The notes under the pieces are model-generated. The model ran no database searches. It was given only the letters and a program-made list of their open reading frames with translations, and was not told where the DNA came from. Position numbers and translations under genes: made by a program. 64,000 nt of DNA from Astrothelium macrocarpum (Eukaryota > Ascomycota > Dothideomycetes > Trypetheliales > Trypetheliaceae). The stretch covers positions 1 through 64,000 of the forward strand of contig JAGEMR010000140.1 of NCBI GenBank assembly GCA_021030915.1, read 5' to 3'. Below are positions 10,626-22,740 of the stretch, piece by piece. Each line of letters opens with the position of its first letter. Within the stretch, counting starts at the first letter, position 1.

Positions 10626-13600
10626 TTAAGGCCCTGTTTGCTGCTGTTTCCTCCTGAGCTTCCTAAGTTCAATTCCTTGCTTAAATGCGGTATCCGACCT
10701 GTTCCGTCTAATTCCATCAGAAGGTATCAAAGCCACTTCAAACGGATTCTGTTGTGCCGTTGAGCTCCAATCAAGCTTTCCGGAATCTACAAACAGCATT
10801 GCTTTAGATATCGATGACCCTTGGACTGTTTCTTCAAAGGCGGTTCTGTGCCAATCCCCTACTCTCGCATTGATATCGATAGTGTCCAATGACAAAAGAT
10901 ATTGAAGTATTTCATGGCCCTGAGCGTGAACTGCTTCTAATAATGCTGTCGTCTTTTGTGAATTAACACGGCTAACATCTGCACCGTTTTCAACAAGCAT
11001 TTTGCAGGCTTGCAACTGCGAGTTTCGGACTGCGAGAATCAACGGGGTGTCACCCTTATTGTCTATCGCGTCAACGAAGATTCCGTCATTCAGGAAGGCC
11101 TGAACCCACGATACGTCGCCCTGAGAAGCAGCATAGAAGATATCATGATTTCTTCTTTTCGGTCGCTTACGGGACGGAAACATTTCGCTGCTTCCCGAGT
11201 TGTGATGGTGTCGCAGGTGTCTCTCTAATTGTTTTTGGTCCTCAAATCCAAACTTTGCGAAGGCACAATCCCTTTCTGTGCACGTAAACTGTCGATCATG
11301 CCGATTTAAATGTTCGTTTCTGGCGTCATTGGACACAAATCCTGTCAAAAAGTAGTAGCATCCGATTTTGGGACACTTGAAGTTCTGCAGACCATAAAGC
11401 TCCCGTATAAGATGTTCATCTGCTTTATTGAGATATGGATCGGATGCAAGAGATCGAATTTTCTCTCTGATGCGCAAAGTCCGTTGCTCCAGGTCAAAAC
11501 ATTTGCTTCGTGCCCTGGCGGTCGGATGCATATTCCGAAGGACTGTAACCAGGCCTGAGCTTTGTCCATTCTCGAGTAATATTGTACGCTCATCAGGGAT
11601 CGCGTAGGCATCAATAAACTTCTTCAGATAAGCCTCTATGTCATCAAGTGTGTTATTAGGACTGTCCCAGTGCTCGTCTCCTGCGGCTACAATATGCTCA
11701 ACCGTGTACGTGACTGCATATTCATGAAAAGCAAAGTATCCAGAAAGAACCCATTTTGTGAGATCATCTTCACCTAATGCAAGGCGAAACGGCACTGATG
11801 TTAAGTACGCGACGCAGAAGAGGCCTATATTTGCCTGTCCTCTAGAAACTTCAAGGAATCCCTTGCTTATTAAGTAACTGTTTGCGATACATTAGCTTCA
11901 ACGCTATAATGCGGACTTCAAACTTACTAGCGTGCGCTTTCGTGCATAAGAGTCAGCGTTGCGTCGCTATCTGGCTGATTTTCTTCTTGACAAAGATCGA
12001 TGAGCGAGCTACAGAGCTTCTTACAGCTCTTGCGAAGTCTTCGGCCATGATAGTCGTAGTTGCTTGCCTGTGGGTCAATGAAAAACAGAGCCTGAACCTC
12101 CCTCCACTTCAAGGGCCGGAAAGCACATGTCACTGCCTCAATGATTTGCAATGCTGCCCTTCCTTGTGGACCAACTTTGAGCAAGCTGGCAATAATACGG
12201 TCATAACTTTATCAGCGTCAGCATTAAAGACCCGACCTGGATTGCGAACACCAACGCGTCTTTCAAATCGACTGGGAAAATTTCTTTGGCTATTTCACTG
12301 AGTAATTCATGGCGGCTCAATTGGTTAGAGAGATTTTCCATTACGAGCCTTGCAAATAAAAACATACCTAAAAAGTACAGTCAGAAGAGATTTCAACAAA
12401 ATTTAAGGGGTCTCTCACTCTTTGCAGAGTCAGTGGTGCGCTTCACAATGGACGCCCCGGTTTGAGAGTCGATCTCGAACTCATCCGTGAGATCATGGGC
12501 TCTTCTCTTGACGTAAGTAAAAATGTCTCGCTGATGTTGTTCATTTTCCAAGCATATCTCTTCTGCTGAAGAGAGTAATCGCTGAAGGGTCTCGACGCGC
12601 TGACCCACACATGCAAGACGAATGTGTCCGGAACCTGACAATTCCTGCTTTTTGCACCGAGAAACAAGCCATGAAATTGTTCTCTCTGCTTCTTCGGATC
12701 TGCACTCATCTAGGCCATCAAGGACAATAAAAGAAACGCACCGGCTATCGAATGCAATGTCTACTAATTCTTCAAGCATTGATGTCATCATAATTTTGTC
12801 TTTCGCAGAACACACCTCGTAAATATAAGACAACGAAGAACTATCCTGGCCGATTAACTGCGCAATCAGGGCTCGAAGTATATCACCAAAGGTGTTTTTT
12901 CCGGGTTGATTGTGCTTGCAATAAAAGTACAGCACCGAACTCTTGCGATTCATGAGCTTGTCTATAATAATGGATGCCAATATGGTTTTGCCTCGCAATT
13001 ATCAGTGAAAGTGTGACTGAAGAGAGAGGAGGACTGACCTGCTCCGGGTATTCCGTGGATGTAAAGAAGAGGGTTCGGCCGACTTTCTTCATCCGACCAA
13101 GCTAGGAATTTGGGGTCTCCAAATATCCACTGACCCGTTGAGCTATTCTTTCTCTGTTCTGTGGCGATATCATGATCTAATTGGAAATTGGGTGGGCTCA
13201 GCTTCTCCATAATCGCAGAGAGCTGCCTCCGTTTTTCAAGTTGCGATATTTCCAAAAATCGAGCCTCGGCAAGCTCTCTCATGGCCTGAGTCTCCAATAT
13301 GGCTGCTGTACCCTTCTCGCTTTCAATCCATTCCTTATGCCGACCTGGGCTATCCAGGATGCGTCGGTATTGGGCGTCGAAACTCTTCCACGAAGATCGG
13401 AAGAATCGTTTCCACCCTGTTTACTCATCAGCATGTGATAACATCCCTGCAGAGATTTAGTACCTGGTTTACTCAAAAATGGCAGGGCGTGGTAATGAAA
13501 CTCAAGAATATCACAGTAATACAGCTCTAGTGCTTTTCGTCCTTGCGGGTTTCTCTCGAACAGCGTCTCATATTGCTTTAGAGATGGTATTCTTTCACCA

Positions 13601-14061
13601 ATCTCTTCATACGTCTTCAATACGACGTCCAAGGACTCGAGCCATTTTTCAGCTACCTGGTATTGTGAGTTTGGTTTCGAGACCGATTCACTACAGGTGC
13701 TCATACTATTAGCGAGAATTTAATTGGTCCCTAAAGAAACTTCATTAGTCATGTCTGCAGAATTTTTGAGCGTAAAGCTTACCCATACATAGCCCATGAA
13801 CGGTGTGGAGTTGAGGAATCTGTCCACCATTTCACCTAATTGGTTCATTGTATTGAGGAAACCTTCGATACGCGCCATGTTTCGAAGTTCTTTTGAGCTT
13901 CCACGTTTTTCTTGGATGTCTGATATCGTCTGATAAACATCTTCCAAAGTGGTATGCGAGAAATCACTTCTTTGTTTAGGACTTAGGCTATTAACGAATT
14001 TAGACACTGCACGTTGTATGATGAGGCTCTGTCGGTCTGTCCCAGTTTCTGAGGAAGACAT
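10626..14061 (-). CDS. NACHT-type STAND (NLR-like) protein with zinc-finger and ankyrin C-terminus
   Basis: Seven-exon model, all introns 47-126 nt: 14061-13783, 13656-13473, 13416-13039, 12991-12419, 12367-12256, 12206-11928, 11877-10626. The exons sum to 3,057 nt, a clean 1,018-aa frame. Residues 1-270 are the helical N-terminal region common in fungal NACHT proteins (ILEFHYHALPFL; WKRFFRSSWKSFD). The Walker A motif GIPGAGKT (about 276-283) is split by intron 3. Walker B is IVLDGLDEC (about 369-377). A winged-helix-like region follows (RPLKWREVQAL; TLMHESAR). Two C2H2-like fingers lie at about 770-827 (CPKIGC...H...H; CTERDC...H...H). Ankyrin repeats lie at about 850-975 (GDTPLILAVRNSQLQACKML). 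Such ATP-driven switch proteins act in non-self recognition and heterokaryon incompatibility. No obvious death-effector domain (HET, patatin, HeLo) is visible at the N-terminus. The first intron boundary is the least certain. Confidence 0.85.
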
Positions 14062-14169
14062 GACTCTCTGCTATCCCATCAAGTGAAGTCGTGCGATAGA
14101 GCATGTTGCGGGATAGCAAGCTTGTAATCACCCTCTCGTGGCTGTGCCCGCGCGGTCCCATCAGCGAAT

Positions 14170-14399
14170 GGCCTGATGCAAAAAGAAATATTGCCCGCGA
14201 TCACGAAAAATTAATTCACCGCAGGCCTCGTCGGGAGACCCTTGACAAGAGCAGGCAGAAAATTCTTAGTACTCATTTCTCAATGAGTTATTGACAGACT
14301 ATTTACAGTTCACAATTATTTAGAATGGTATGAGGTTGCCCCGATGAAGCCCGCGGCGAATTATAGCCACGGATGACATTTTTTATTACATCCACTAGT
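14170..14399. mobile_element. MITE-like inverted-repeat element, copy F
   Basis: About 230 bp, starting about 110 bp upstream of the STAND gene start codon. The left end (gatgcaaaaagaaatattgc, then ccgcgatcacgaaaaattaa) pairs with the inverted right end (gaatta tagccacggatgac, then attttttattacatc). The inner blocks accgcaggcctcgtcgggag and ccccgatgaagcccgcggcg are also inverted matches. It probably lies in the promoter of the STAND gene. Confidence 0.7.
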
Positions 14400-14403
14400 G
14401 GGC

Positions 14404-14460
14404 CAGTAGAAAATTATAACGACACGGTCTCAGAGTTACTCTTGGGGTTTTCAACAGGTC
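14404..14460. repeat. dispersed repeat segment shared with 7709-7765
   Basis: gtagaaaattataacgacac and the following cagagttactcttgggg match the segment at about 7709-7765 with a few differences. It lies immediately outside the 3.5-kb transposon. The nature of the parent repeat is unknown. Confidence 0.6.
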
Positions 14461-14730
14461 CTGGGGAAAGGGTTCACCCAGGGGCGGCGGTGGCTTGGCA
14501 GTCACAGCCTCAAAGTCGGTTACACTCGCGTGAAGGTTGGGCGTCCTCTCAGGCAGCCCCGCACGTCCGCACCCTCCGCACCACCAAATTTGTATGGGAA
14601 CTTGGGATCAGCCAGGCCACACAAGCCTGGTGGTTGCTTTTTTACCTGTAATTCGTTCATTCGATAATTTGATCATTTGATTTTCTAATCCGGTAATTTT
14701 GAAGCCGATTTTTGTGGTGGTGAGGTTGAA

Positions 14731-15776
14731 ATGGTCCGAAATATCGCTCCATCTCAGCGAGCTATTATTGCTATTTTTTTGGATTATGACGATCTCTCAT
14801 AACGTGATATTGCCCGAATTGCTCATACAACTGCTCGTATAGTAAGAAGGATTAAAAGAAATATCAAGCTGTACGGTAATCCATTGAATCCAATCCATTA
14901 TCACGGTCCTCCACGGACGTTGACACCTGCTATTATGGAGGCTCTGAAAGAGCATCTTCTCACGAAATCTGGTATGTATGCCGACGAAATGGCTGAATGG
15001 ATCTGGCAGCATTATGATGTGCTCGTGGATCCATCGCTGGTGAAGAGGAGGTTGATCGAGGCCGGCTGGAATAGGAAGAAGGTTCGTATCTACTTTCGAA
15101 TTAATGAATACAACAATTAATAAATTGATTTGGAATGTCACCGAATAATTAAAAAGCGTTGCGCTGAATTCCGTGACAGTCATATGGCCATAATGGCATA
15201 ATATTCGGCCAACCAGCTGATGTACGTTGATGAGAGTGGAACAGATCGATGTATTGGATTTCGCCCTTACGGTCGAACATCAAAAGGATCAAAAGCAATT
15301 CAACGTTATTTCCTCGAATATGGACGGCGTTATAATATCCTACCGGTATATATATTAGATGGAATTCTGGATTATTCGATTTACGAAAATTCAATAATAA
15401 TTCAGATATTCGTACATTGGCTGGAGGAATCGTTACTGCCGAAATATTTTCCATTTAATTCTGATAATCCATTACCAAATTCGGTATTAATAATAAATAA
15501 TATTTTGATATACCATAACAAGGAAATGATTGATTTGATTATGAAATAATTTGGAATAAAACTGATATATTTATTTCCATATTCATCTGATTTGAATCCG
15601 ATTAAGAAATTCTTTTTTCAATTCAAAACATTCGTTCAGAAGTATTATGAATTATATTCAGATTCGGAAGATTTTGATTTCGTTAATTATTTGATTTGAT
15701 ATGTTGAATAGATTGGATAGGATAAAAATCAAATACGAGAATATTTTCGTAATTCGTATATCTCTATTTCTAATTA
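14731..15776 (+). pseudogene. IS630/Tc1-family (DDE) transposase, RIP-inactivated
   Basis: The frame starts at 14731 (MVRNIAPSQRA). It has an HTH region (RDIARIAHTTARIVRRIKRN), then RTLTPAIMEALKEHLLTKSG and a second HTH-like block ending near residue 130. The catalytic core follows: MYVDESGTDRCIGFRPYGRT (first Asp), QRYFLEYGRRYNILPVYILD, SVLIINNILIYHN (the family has D-N-A here, so the second Asp is changed to Asn by a GAT-to-AAT transition), and YSSDLNPIKKFFFQFK, where the third catalytic Glu of NPIEEFF has become Lys. Several TGA/TAG/TAA codons interrupt it (for example at 14801-14803). It cannot be active. Confidence 0.85.
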
Positions 15777-16149
15777 GCTGAATTTTTAATTATACAATTC
15801 AGATGATTTGATTTAATTACGAACGTTATGAAGGATTATATGGAAGATTATATGAAAAATATTATAAAAAAATGAATATATGGTCAAATTATATAATAAA
15901 TGTTCGAAATATATCTAATACATTGATTAATATTGAATTTATTAATAAATTATTAGAATAGAAATGGCGGAGTAATATAGCGCTCATTTATGTTAAGATC
16001 GTGAATTCGTCCGATTAGATAACATAACATATGCGCTTCATGAGCCAAATTATATCGTCAAATATTGGATTTATTAGTAAATTATTAGGGCAGAAATGTC
16101 AATCTTATGAAATTTCGTTTGGACCGAATAATTTGAGCAATTCAGCTAA

Positions 16150-17825
16150 TTTCGTACATTTCGAACATCTCGTCTAAATCGTCTTCCTCCATCACCTCCT
16201 CCACTATCTTCTTATCCTTCTAACTGTTCGATCTGCTGTCAATTTATCTAATTTATGAACTACTCATTTATCTGATTAATCAAATTGTTAATTAATTCGT
16301 TCTTTATTCCATTTTTTGATATCTTAAAAGATCGCGATAATAATACCTTTCGTTATACCTTTTTCAACCAATAATTTGACTCCTTCATTATTTCACCGCA
16401 GAGATTTAAACCCTTCGAAGTCATATTTATATTGATCAAGGATCTTCATCATCTTATCGAATTCAGCTTTGATCGAATCACACTTATTTCGCTATTTATG
16501 CCATTCCAAATATACTGATATTCTTTCATCCACCGCCAATTTAGATATTAATAAAGATGATGAATCGGCAGCTCTCATCTATGACCTCTCGCTCGGTGTA
16601 TACATTTCATTAGATATATTTCGCTCATTATTCCAATATTCGCCAGCTGATTTCTGATAAAAATTATTGATAATTGTAAAAATAATATTTGCGGAATTAG
16701 AAATTGATGCCGAATTTATTCTACGATTTTATTCATTTCGTTCAACGAATTATTCACACAATTCAGATGGTGATTCATCAGTAATAATTATTCCTTCTTT
16801 AATCGAATCATTTCATTTTCTCAAATCCATTATATTAAACCGAACATATTTTTGAATTAATATATTAATCCAATACCACATTGAATTCTGATCATATTCA
16901 TCAGAATAATTCCATTTTTTGATGATATCATAAGTCAAATTATTAATTATTCTGATGTATTGAATTATTTGAAAAAAATCCTCTTTCATCGATTCAATGA
17001 TGAATATCTGATATTCAATTAATTAATTATATAATAAATTAAATAATATCAACATTTTACTGTATTTCGTTTATCCATCATTTTCGATAGAATTTTACCG
17101 TCCATCAATTTAATACTGATATTCATTATAAAATTCTGATCATCTCATTCAATTCAGAATTCAATTAATCTCTGATCAATTTTAATCCACGATTCAGATT
17201 CCAATAAATTAATAAATAAATTAATTGATTATTTCCGCATTTTTGGTATTTTTGATATTAATTTGATCTCAATTTCCACAATATCAATCCGATTATTAGA
17301 AATTTTATCAAATTTTATATTATCAAAATTATTCCGAAAATGAGAATTCCAATATTGATCTAACGAATTTATTATTTTATTCTCAAATATTACGTGTAAT
17401 TTCTTATTCCTCAGTCTAATTCGTTATATCAGATCAAAATACAACGATTTCAATTGTTTTTCAATTATTATTAATTCGACCGAATTAGTTATCTTTTTAC
17501 CGTCATAAACCGATATCATATTAATATCGCAAGATGGATTTGGAAATGAATAATCCATCAAAGAAGCAGATAATAATTGATTAAAAAATGGATCCACATT
17601 GATTTGGGATGATTTGAACTGGAAATCAGCAGAAGTAGGTATTTATGTCTCTATGGCCTACTCATTAGTCATTATAGATGGAATCTCCTTCATTGTGGTA
17701 GCTGATTCAGCTCGTCTCGCAGTTCTGGTCTCAACCGCCAGAGGAGGTAATTCATGCCAAAATGAAACTGGTTTCTTATTCGAATTGATTGAATCAGATA
17801 CGGTGAAATGACGTTTTCGAACCAT
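16150..17825 (-). pseudogene. second, convergent gene of the 3.5-kb transposon, unknown function, RIP-inactivated
   Basis: On the minus strand a frame begins at 17825 (MVRKRHFTVSDSINSNKKPV), its first codons lying in the inverted repeat exactly like those of the transposase. It continues with FWHELPPLAVETRTARRAES, then many stop codons in very A+T-rich sequence, and a recognisable C-terminus at about 16255-16150 (KKIVEEVMEEDDLDEMFEMY). Its intact form would have been about 560 codons with a basic N-terminus and a strongly acidic C-terminus, as in DNA-associated accessory proteins. I recognise no family. Internal stops and possible small indels prevent a continuous translation. Confidence 0.55.
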
Positions 17826-18022
17826 TTCGACCTCACCACCAAAGAAACGGTTTCAAAATTACCGAATTAGGAAGTCAAATGAACGAGCTAACGAATTATA
17901 GGTAAAAGGCAACCACCAAACTTTTTTGCTTGGCTGATCCCAAGTTCCCATACAAATTTGGTGGTGCGGAGGGTGCGGACGTGCGGGGCTGCCTGAGAGG
18001 ACGCCCAACCTTCACGCGAGTG

Positions 18023-18569
18023 TAAGGCGGACTCGGTATGTAGACCGCAGCCTCACCAAAGACCGCCAACTCGCAATGACTTGATTGTTCTTTTCGACGC
18101 TATCCATCCCGATGTACACGTAGCAGCCTAGTCAATGTCTTGCTAGAATGAACTGCGGCTGTCATAGCCAGGATATCATCATTGTTCGCTGCTCGGGCTT
18201 TGTTATGTTCAGTATTAAAATCTAACGGGATTCAACAATTGCATCCGAATACCTGCTGCCGATTCCGTGCCCTTATCCTCGATGTATTCTCTCATGCAAG
18301 TAAAGAATCAGTCTCGCTAGACCGCTTTCTCAGTTGATGGCCGCCTTGGCATGTACTAGCATTGCGGACCCATGACTTTTCGGAAGCGACGATTATCATT
18401 CATAGAAGATACTGCAGTGGGCGGGCAGAAAAGACATGTTTCCTCCTCTTGCATCACAAGCCAAGCTGCAGAACAAATATCGTGAGTTTCAGCGGGAATT
18501 TGTCGCTATTTCGACTTTTTTGTCATAAAACCCTCAAGTAATCGTTAGAGTAGGCTCGGCTCTGGGGAG
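18023..18569. other. intergenic, nothing recognised
   Basis: About 550 bases of ordinary composition between the transposon end and the SNF2 gene. No repeat, RNA gene or conserved coding motif was seen. Confidence 0.6.
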
Positions 18570-21500
18570 TTGCAAACTTCAAGAAATGAGCTCCCCTCAT
18601 CCAATACGAAAGTCGGGATTGGATACGGCTCTCTTGTCGACAACGATGCCAAATCCCGAATCCAGAAGGTGAATTTGCCTGAGCAACTGCCCACGGTACG
18701 TCCCCAGCGGCAACAGGAAAATTCGGCTTCCAGCCGTACAGAAACCGAAATTTGTTACAGAGCGGTAAGGCCTTTGATCTTCGAAAATAAATGGTGACTA
18801 ATTGCGGACCAAGCTGTTTGGCTCCAAAGCTGCCTGGGTGAAGAGCTTTGACCTTGACAAAAGATTCTTTCTTGCTGCTGTCAAGGATAGGCAAGCTCTT
18901 CGACGGTATTCTGTCAGCTCAAGAGATGGTTATTATGCATTGCTGTCTCCTGCGGGGAGAGATTTTGCAATTCTTGACAATAGGTCGTACAAAGCCCTCA
19001 ATGCTGTTCAGGTCTTTGAATTCGTGAGATTTCAAGCCGTCATCCAGCGCACTAACCCGCAAATGCAAGCTACTGTCGTCGAATCAACTTGTAAAGCGGA
19101 CCATGCAGTTGATGTTTCGATAAATGTGTACGGGAGCCATGACTTAATGAGACCGGTGGGATCTACACTTGCTCGTTTCGAAAAAGCCCTACAACACCCA
19201 GATAGTGTTGATCTCGGAATCGATTACCAAAATCCCCATTTCTTCCGTATTCCTGGTCAGGAAACGAATTTCAACAGCCTTGTCAAACCCATTGATTCTT
19301 TTCAAGAATTGCAGACCAGGGTGTTGTTAGATATTGGCCAGATGATCGATTCATTAGATGCTACGACTTTCGAGTACGAGGTGCCAACGAGCCAAGGCAT
19401 ATTGACACCCCTCTTGAGGTAGTGTAGCTCATACCAAGGAAGAGATCCGTCTGACCTTTCGAAAGCCATCAGAAAAGCGCATTGAACTTTATCAAATGGA
19501 GGGAGAGCCACTTACTCGAAACATCCCTTTGGAAGCGAACAGACGGGTCCAAAAGCTGGTTGGTCACATTTTCCAGAGAGCAATGTATCATATAACCTGT
19601 TTATACAGATAGTGAATTCGCAAACGAAATAACCGGAATGTGCCGACACACGCAACCCGAAATCGCTGCCGGAGGTATTATTGCAGACAAGATGGGCCTC
19701 GGAAAAACCTTGACCATGTTGAGTGCCATAGTTCACTCAAAAGATGACGCATTTCGCTTTGAAACACTCTATTCATCGCTTTGGAAACGCGAAGAGTCCC
19801 TTTGCTCAAGCAGAGCTACTCTGGTTGTGGTTCCTTCAACACGTAAGTAGCTATCGCTCAAGTCATAGGAACAGAAAAATAATCTATCTATCCAGAAGTC
19901 ATAGAGGTGTGGGTCGCAGAGATAAGCCGGTTTGTTTCCAAATCAATGCAAGCGACGCACCTGCTTAATTCTTAGGCATATCGCCAAGGGACTTTTACGT
20001 ACTATTAAGTTCCATGGTAATCGCCGTGAAACCGATCCACAGGCATTAGGTGCTGCTGATGTGGTCCTGACGACTTTTTCAACGCTCATGAAAGATTACC
20101 AAAAAGAAAAGGTATTGCATCACATAGTATGGTTTCGTATCATCCTTGACGAAGGTACAATCTCACAACTTTACACTTCTGATCGCACGATTTGCTTATC
20201 ACTATGTAGCGCATTGGATTCGGAACCAGGAAACGGCGCAGTTTCGTGCGGTCGATGCGCTTCATGCAGATCGAAGGTGGTGTTTGACCGGGACTCCCTT
20301 TCATAATAAGCTCGAAGACTGGGGGGCTCTTGTACGGTTTCTTAAAATTGACCCATTTTATGGCAAGTCTGCAAAGACAACCTTCAGCCGCTACATCATT
20401 GATCCACTATTTTCCGATGAAGACGATCCGTATAGAAATTTTCGACTGGTATTACGACTGATTTGCTTGAGGCGAAAAGAACAAGACCATTCCAAGTTGG
20501 TTGCACATTACGAGACCGCCAGGGTAGAGTTAAGCCCGGGTGAAAGAGCGCTATATGACAAGGTCATTGAACAAGCTCAGACAGATGCCGATATACTTGC
20601 AAGCTCTAGTAACAGTTCTAGCGCGCACAAATATATGCAGACCTTCACACTCATTTTGCAACTCAGAATGATTTGCGTGCTGGGGTCGTCCTGGGATGGC
20701 TTGAAGGTCTCGAATTCGTACGTTGCTGGAGACTATATGTCTCCCCAATCTCAGACAGGCGATGAATGTACCCAGGGGTGCGGTATGTGTCAAAACCAAG
20801 AGTCGCTCATTCTATTGAAGGGGACGATTTTTTGCCCAGGTTGTTCCCGAATACTTCGGGACTCTGGTGCAAGATCTCCCAATGGGATTTTGCATCTCCC
20901 GCAGTTGTCAGGAAGCTCTTCTCCATTACCAACCCATATGGACGCCGAAGCAGAATTCTTGAAAAATCAAGTTCCAGCCACAGCCTGGGCTCAGCAGCCA
21001 TTTAGTCGCGAAGAAAGTTCATTTGAGAGGTGTTCGTCAAAGATATCCGCCATCGTTCAGAACATATGCCAAAACATAAGTCACTCAAAAAGGTACGTAT
21101 GCGAGACTCGCGCCCACCATTTCAAATTCTAACCGCTCACCAGCATTGTCTTCTCATACTGGAAGAAGCCTTTAGATGTGCTTGGAGAAATGCTGAATCT
21201 CCAAAAAATCAACTTTGTCCGTGTCGACGGAAATGTTACGCTTTTAGAGCGCCAGAGACAGTTGGAAGCATTCCGGGAACGACCCGAAGTCTCTGTTTTG
21301 CTTATGACATTTAACACAGGGGCAGTCGGGTGAGCACTAGCTGGAGTAATGGTTTCTAAAAACAAATCTAATACTGGTCTTAGTCTGAATCTCTCTTGCG
21401 CCAACTACATTCACATAGTTGAACCACAATGGAATCCTACAATAGAAGAGCAGGCCATCGCGAGAGCATTACGTCTCGGCCAAACTCGAGAGGTCACTGT

Positions 21501-21750
21501 AATAAGATATGTTGTCGAGAACAGTGTCGAAAAGGTATTCTCATGATGTTTCGCAAATATTGACTTGCTAAAGAGACTTTAGAATATCTTGGAGTTTCAG
21601 AGAAGGAAGCAAAAGCTCTCAAGCCTCGCATTTGACGAAGATGGGCAAAGTTCCGTGTCCGATAAGCTCCAGGTAGGCACAATTGTTCAGTCTGCTGCTA
21701 GGATTAAGTTTTGTTAGGAACTGCGCTTTATCCTACACGCCTCTTCATAA
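18570..21750 (+). pseudogene. SNF2-family (Rad5/Rad16-like) DNA-dependent ATPase gene with two frame breaks
   Basis: Exons that splice cleanly: 18570-18764, 18814-19418, 19466 onward, up to 19842, 19896-20154, 20210-21092, 21144-21329, 21384-21534, 21583-21672, 21718-21750. Motifs in order: GGIIADKMGLGKTLTMLSAI (motif I, about 19672-19731), DEAH formed across the intron at 20154/20210, LTGTPFHNKLEDWGALVRFL, a Cys-rich degenerate RING-like block (CGMCQ...CPGC), then the second helicase lobe (VDGNVTLLERQRQL; MTFNTGAVG; LSCANYIHIVEPQWNP; RALRLGQTREVTVIRYVVE). The C-terminal two thirds is intact. Breaks: TAA at 19593-19595 just before the ATPase motif, and a one-base frame change between about 19,930 and 19,970. 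I found no plausible intron that removes either. Such proteins remodel chromatin or act in post-replication repair. Sequencing error or unusual splicing remain possible, so the pseudogene call is moderate. Confidence 0.65.
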
Positions 21751-22740
21751 ACCTAAGACCAAGTTCTTTCCATGGATGAGACCAACTCGCTTCTTATCAT
21801 TCGGTGGATGATAGACTTTGTGATTGCTATCAAAGTCCGCAGCTCTATCATTCCATTCCCCGGCTCGGAAGTCCACCGAGACTGCACCTCTTATCCGAGG
21901 CCTTGGGGCATACCAAATGTGTATGTAGCGGGACGACTACCGTTTTGTAGATGTAACATTACGGCTATTCGCTTAAATTGCAAAATTTCTGGCTGACTCA
22001 TGAGTGCACTGTCTGGTCCACAAGACTGATTTAAGCTCAACATTGGCATTGTATCCGGCGCCTTTCCGCATTGTGCGTGATACTACTGCAGGGATGAGTG
22101 ATTTCGAAACGCATAGATATTTTCAGATCCACATTGTCAATAAATTTGGTGGCGACCTGGACTACATGCTGATCCGAAATACTACGGCACATTCAGAATC
22201 AGGAGAGAAGATCTTCAAGGCGTTTAAACCGCCTTATTGACAGGGTATTCTTCTGTGAGGAGGGAAGTGATTTAAAAGATAAACCTTCGCAATGGATTAG
22301 AAGCCACATCTGTTACAATCCTCCCTAATAAATTAAGAAATGCGAGAAATTAGCTTGAGAAAATCTTGAATCCCTCATTATTAGCGTAGAAGGGCCGAAC
22401 AGGCACCTCGTTGGACTCGATAGGTACTGGTGTGATTCCACTTGTAGAAGGCTGTACACTCTCGCCAAATTAAGCGTAGGAATCCAGCCTTGTCTTAGGT
22501 GGTTGAAGCACAGTAGTCTTAGTTCTGGCCAGTATGTTCCAAATCAGGCTCTAAAGAATCGTCAGCCTTTTCTCGTAAACTTTAAATTGGGTGCGACTCA
22601 AAGACGAATTTTCAGAGATGCATTGAGGATGGAGAGGATACCTGATGTCATTGGTAACCCTGCGAATTAAGCGAGCATTTGCACCTCAACTCCTTACCTG
22701 ATGAATCCGTCAAAGTGACTTTCCGACTACCGCTCTGGAG
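21751..22740. other. intergenic, nothing firmly recognised
   Basis: About 1 kb of ordinary composition. A 78-codon open frame at 22004-22240 has no recognisable motif and weak support. The right half presumably holds the promoter of the rhomboid gene. Confidence 0.5.

Larger units (their letters stand above)
14523..18022. mobile_element. 3.5-kb Tc1/IS630-type transposon with about 210-bp inverted repeats and two convergent genes
   Basis: Both ends begin cactcgcgtgaaggttggg (right end in inverted orientation) and stay highly similar for about 210 bp (14523-about 14740 and about 17813-18022). TA dinucleotides lie immediately outside both ends (14521-14522 and 18023-18024), the target duplication expected for Tc1/mariner/IS630 elements. 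The outer 100 bp of each end is GC-rich and well preserved, while the interior is A+T-rich and full of stops, as after RIP. One transposase gene reads inward from the left end and a second gene reads inward from the right end. Each ATG lies at the inner edge of its inverted repeat. Confidence 0.85.

Noticed and set aside
12200..12270. Apparent frameshift in the STAND gene between FPVDLKDA and the downstream frame
   Set aside because: A 49-nt intron (12255-12207, minus) restores DLKDAYDRIIASLLK exactly in frame.
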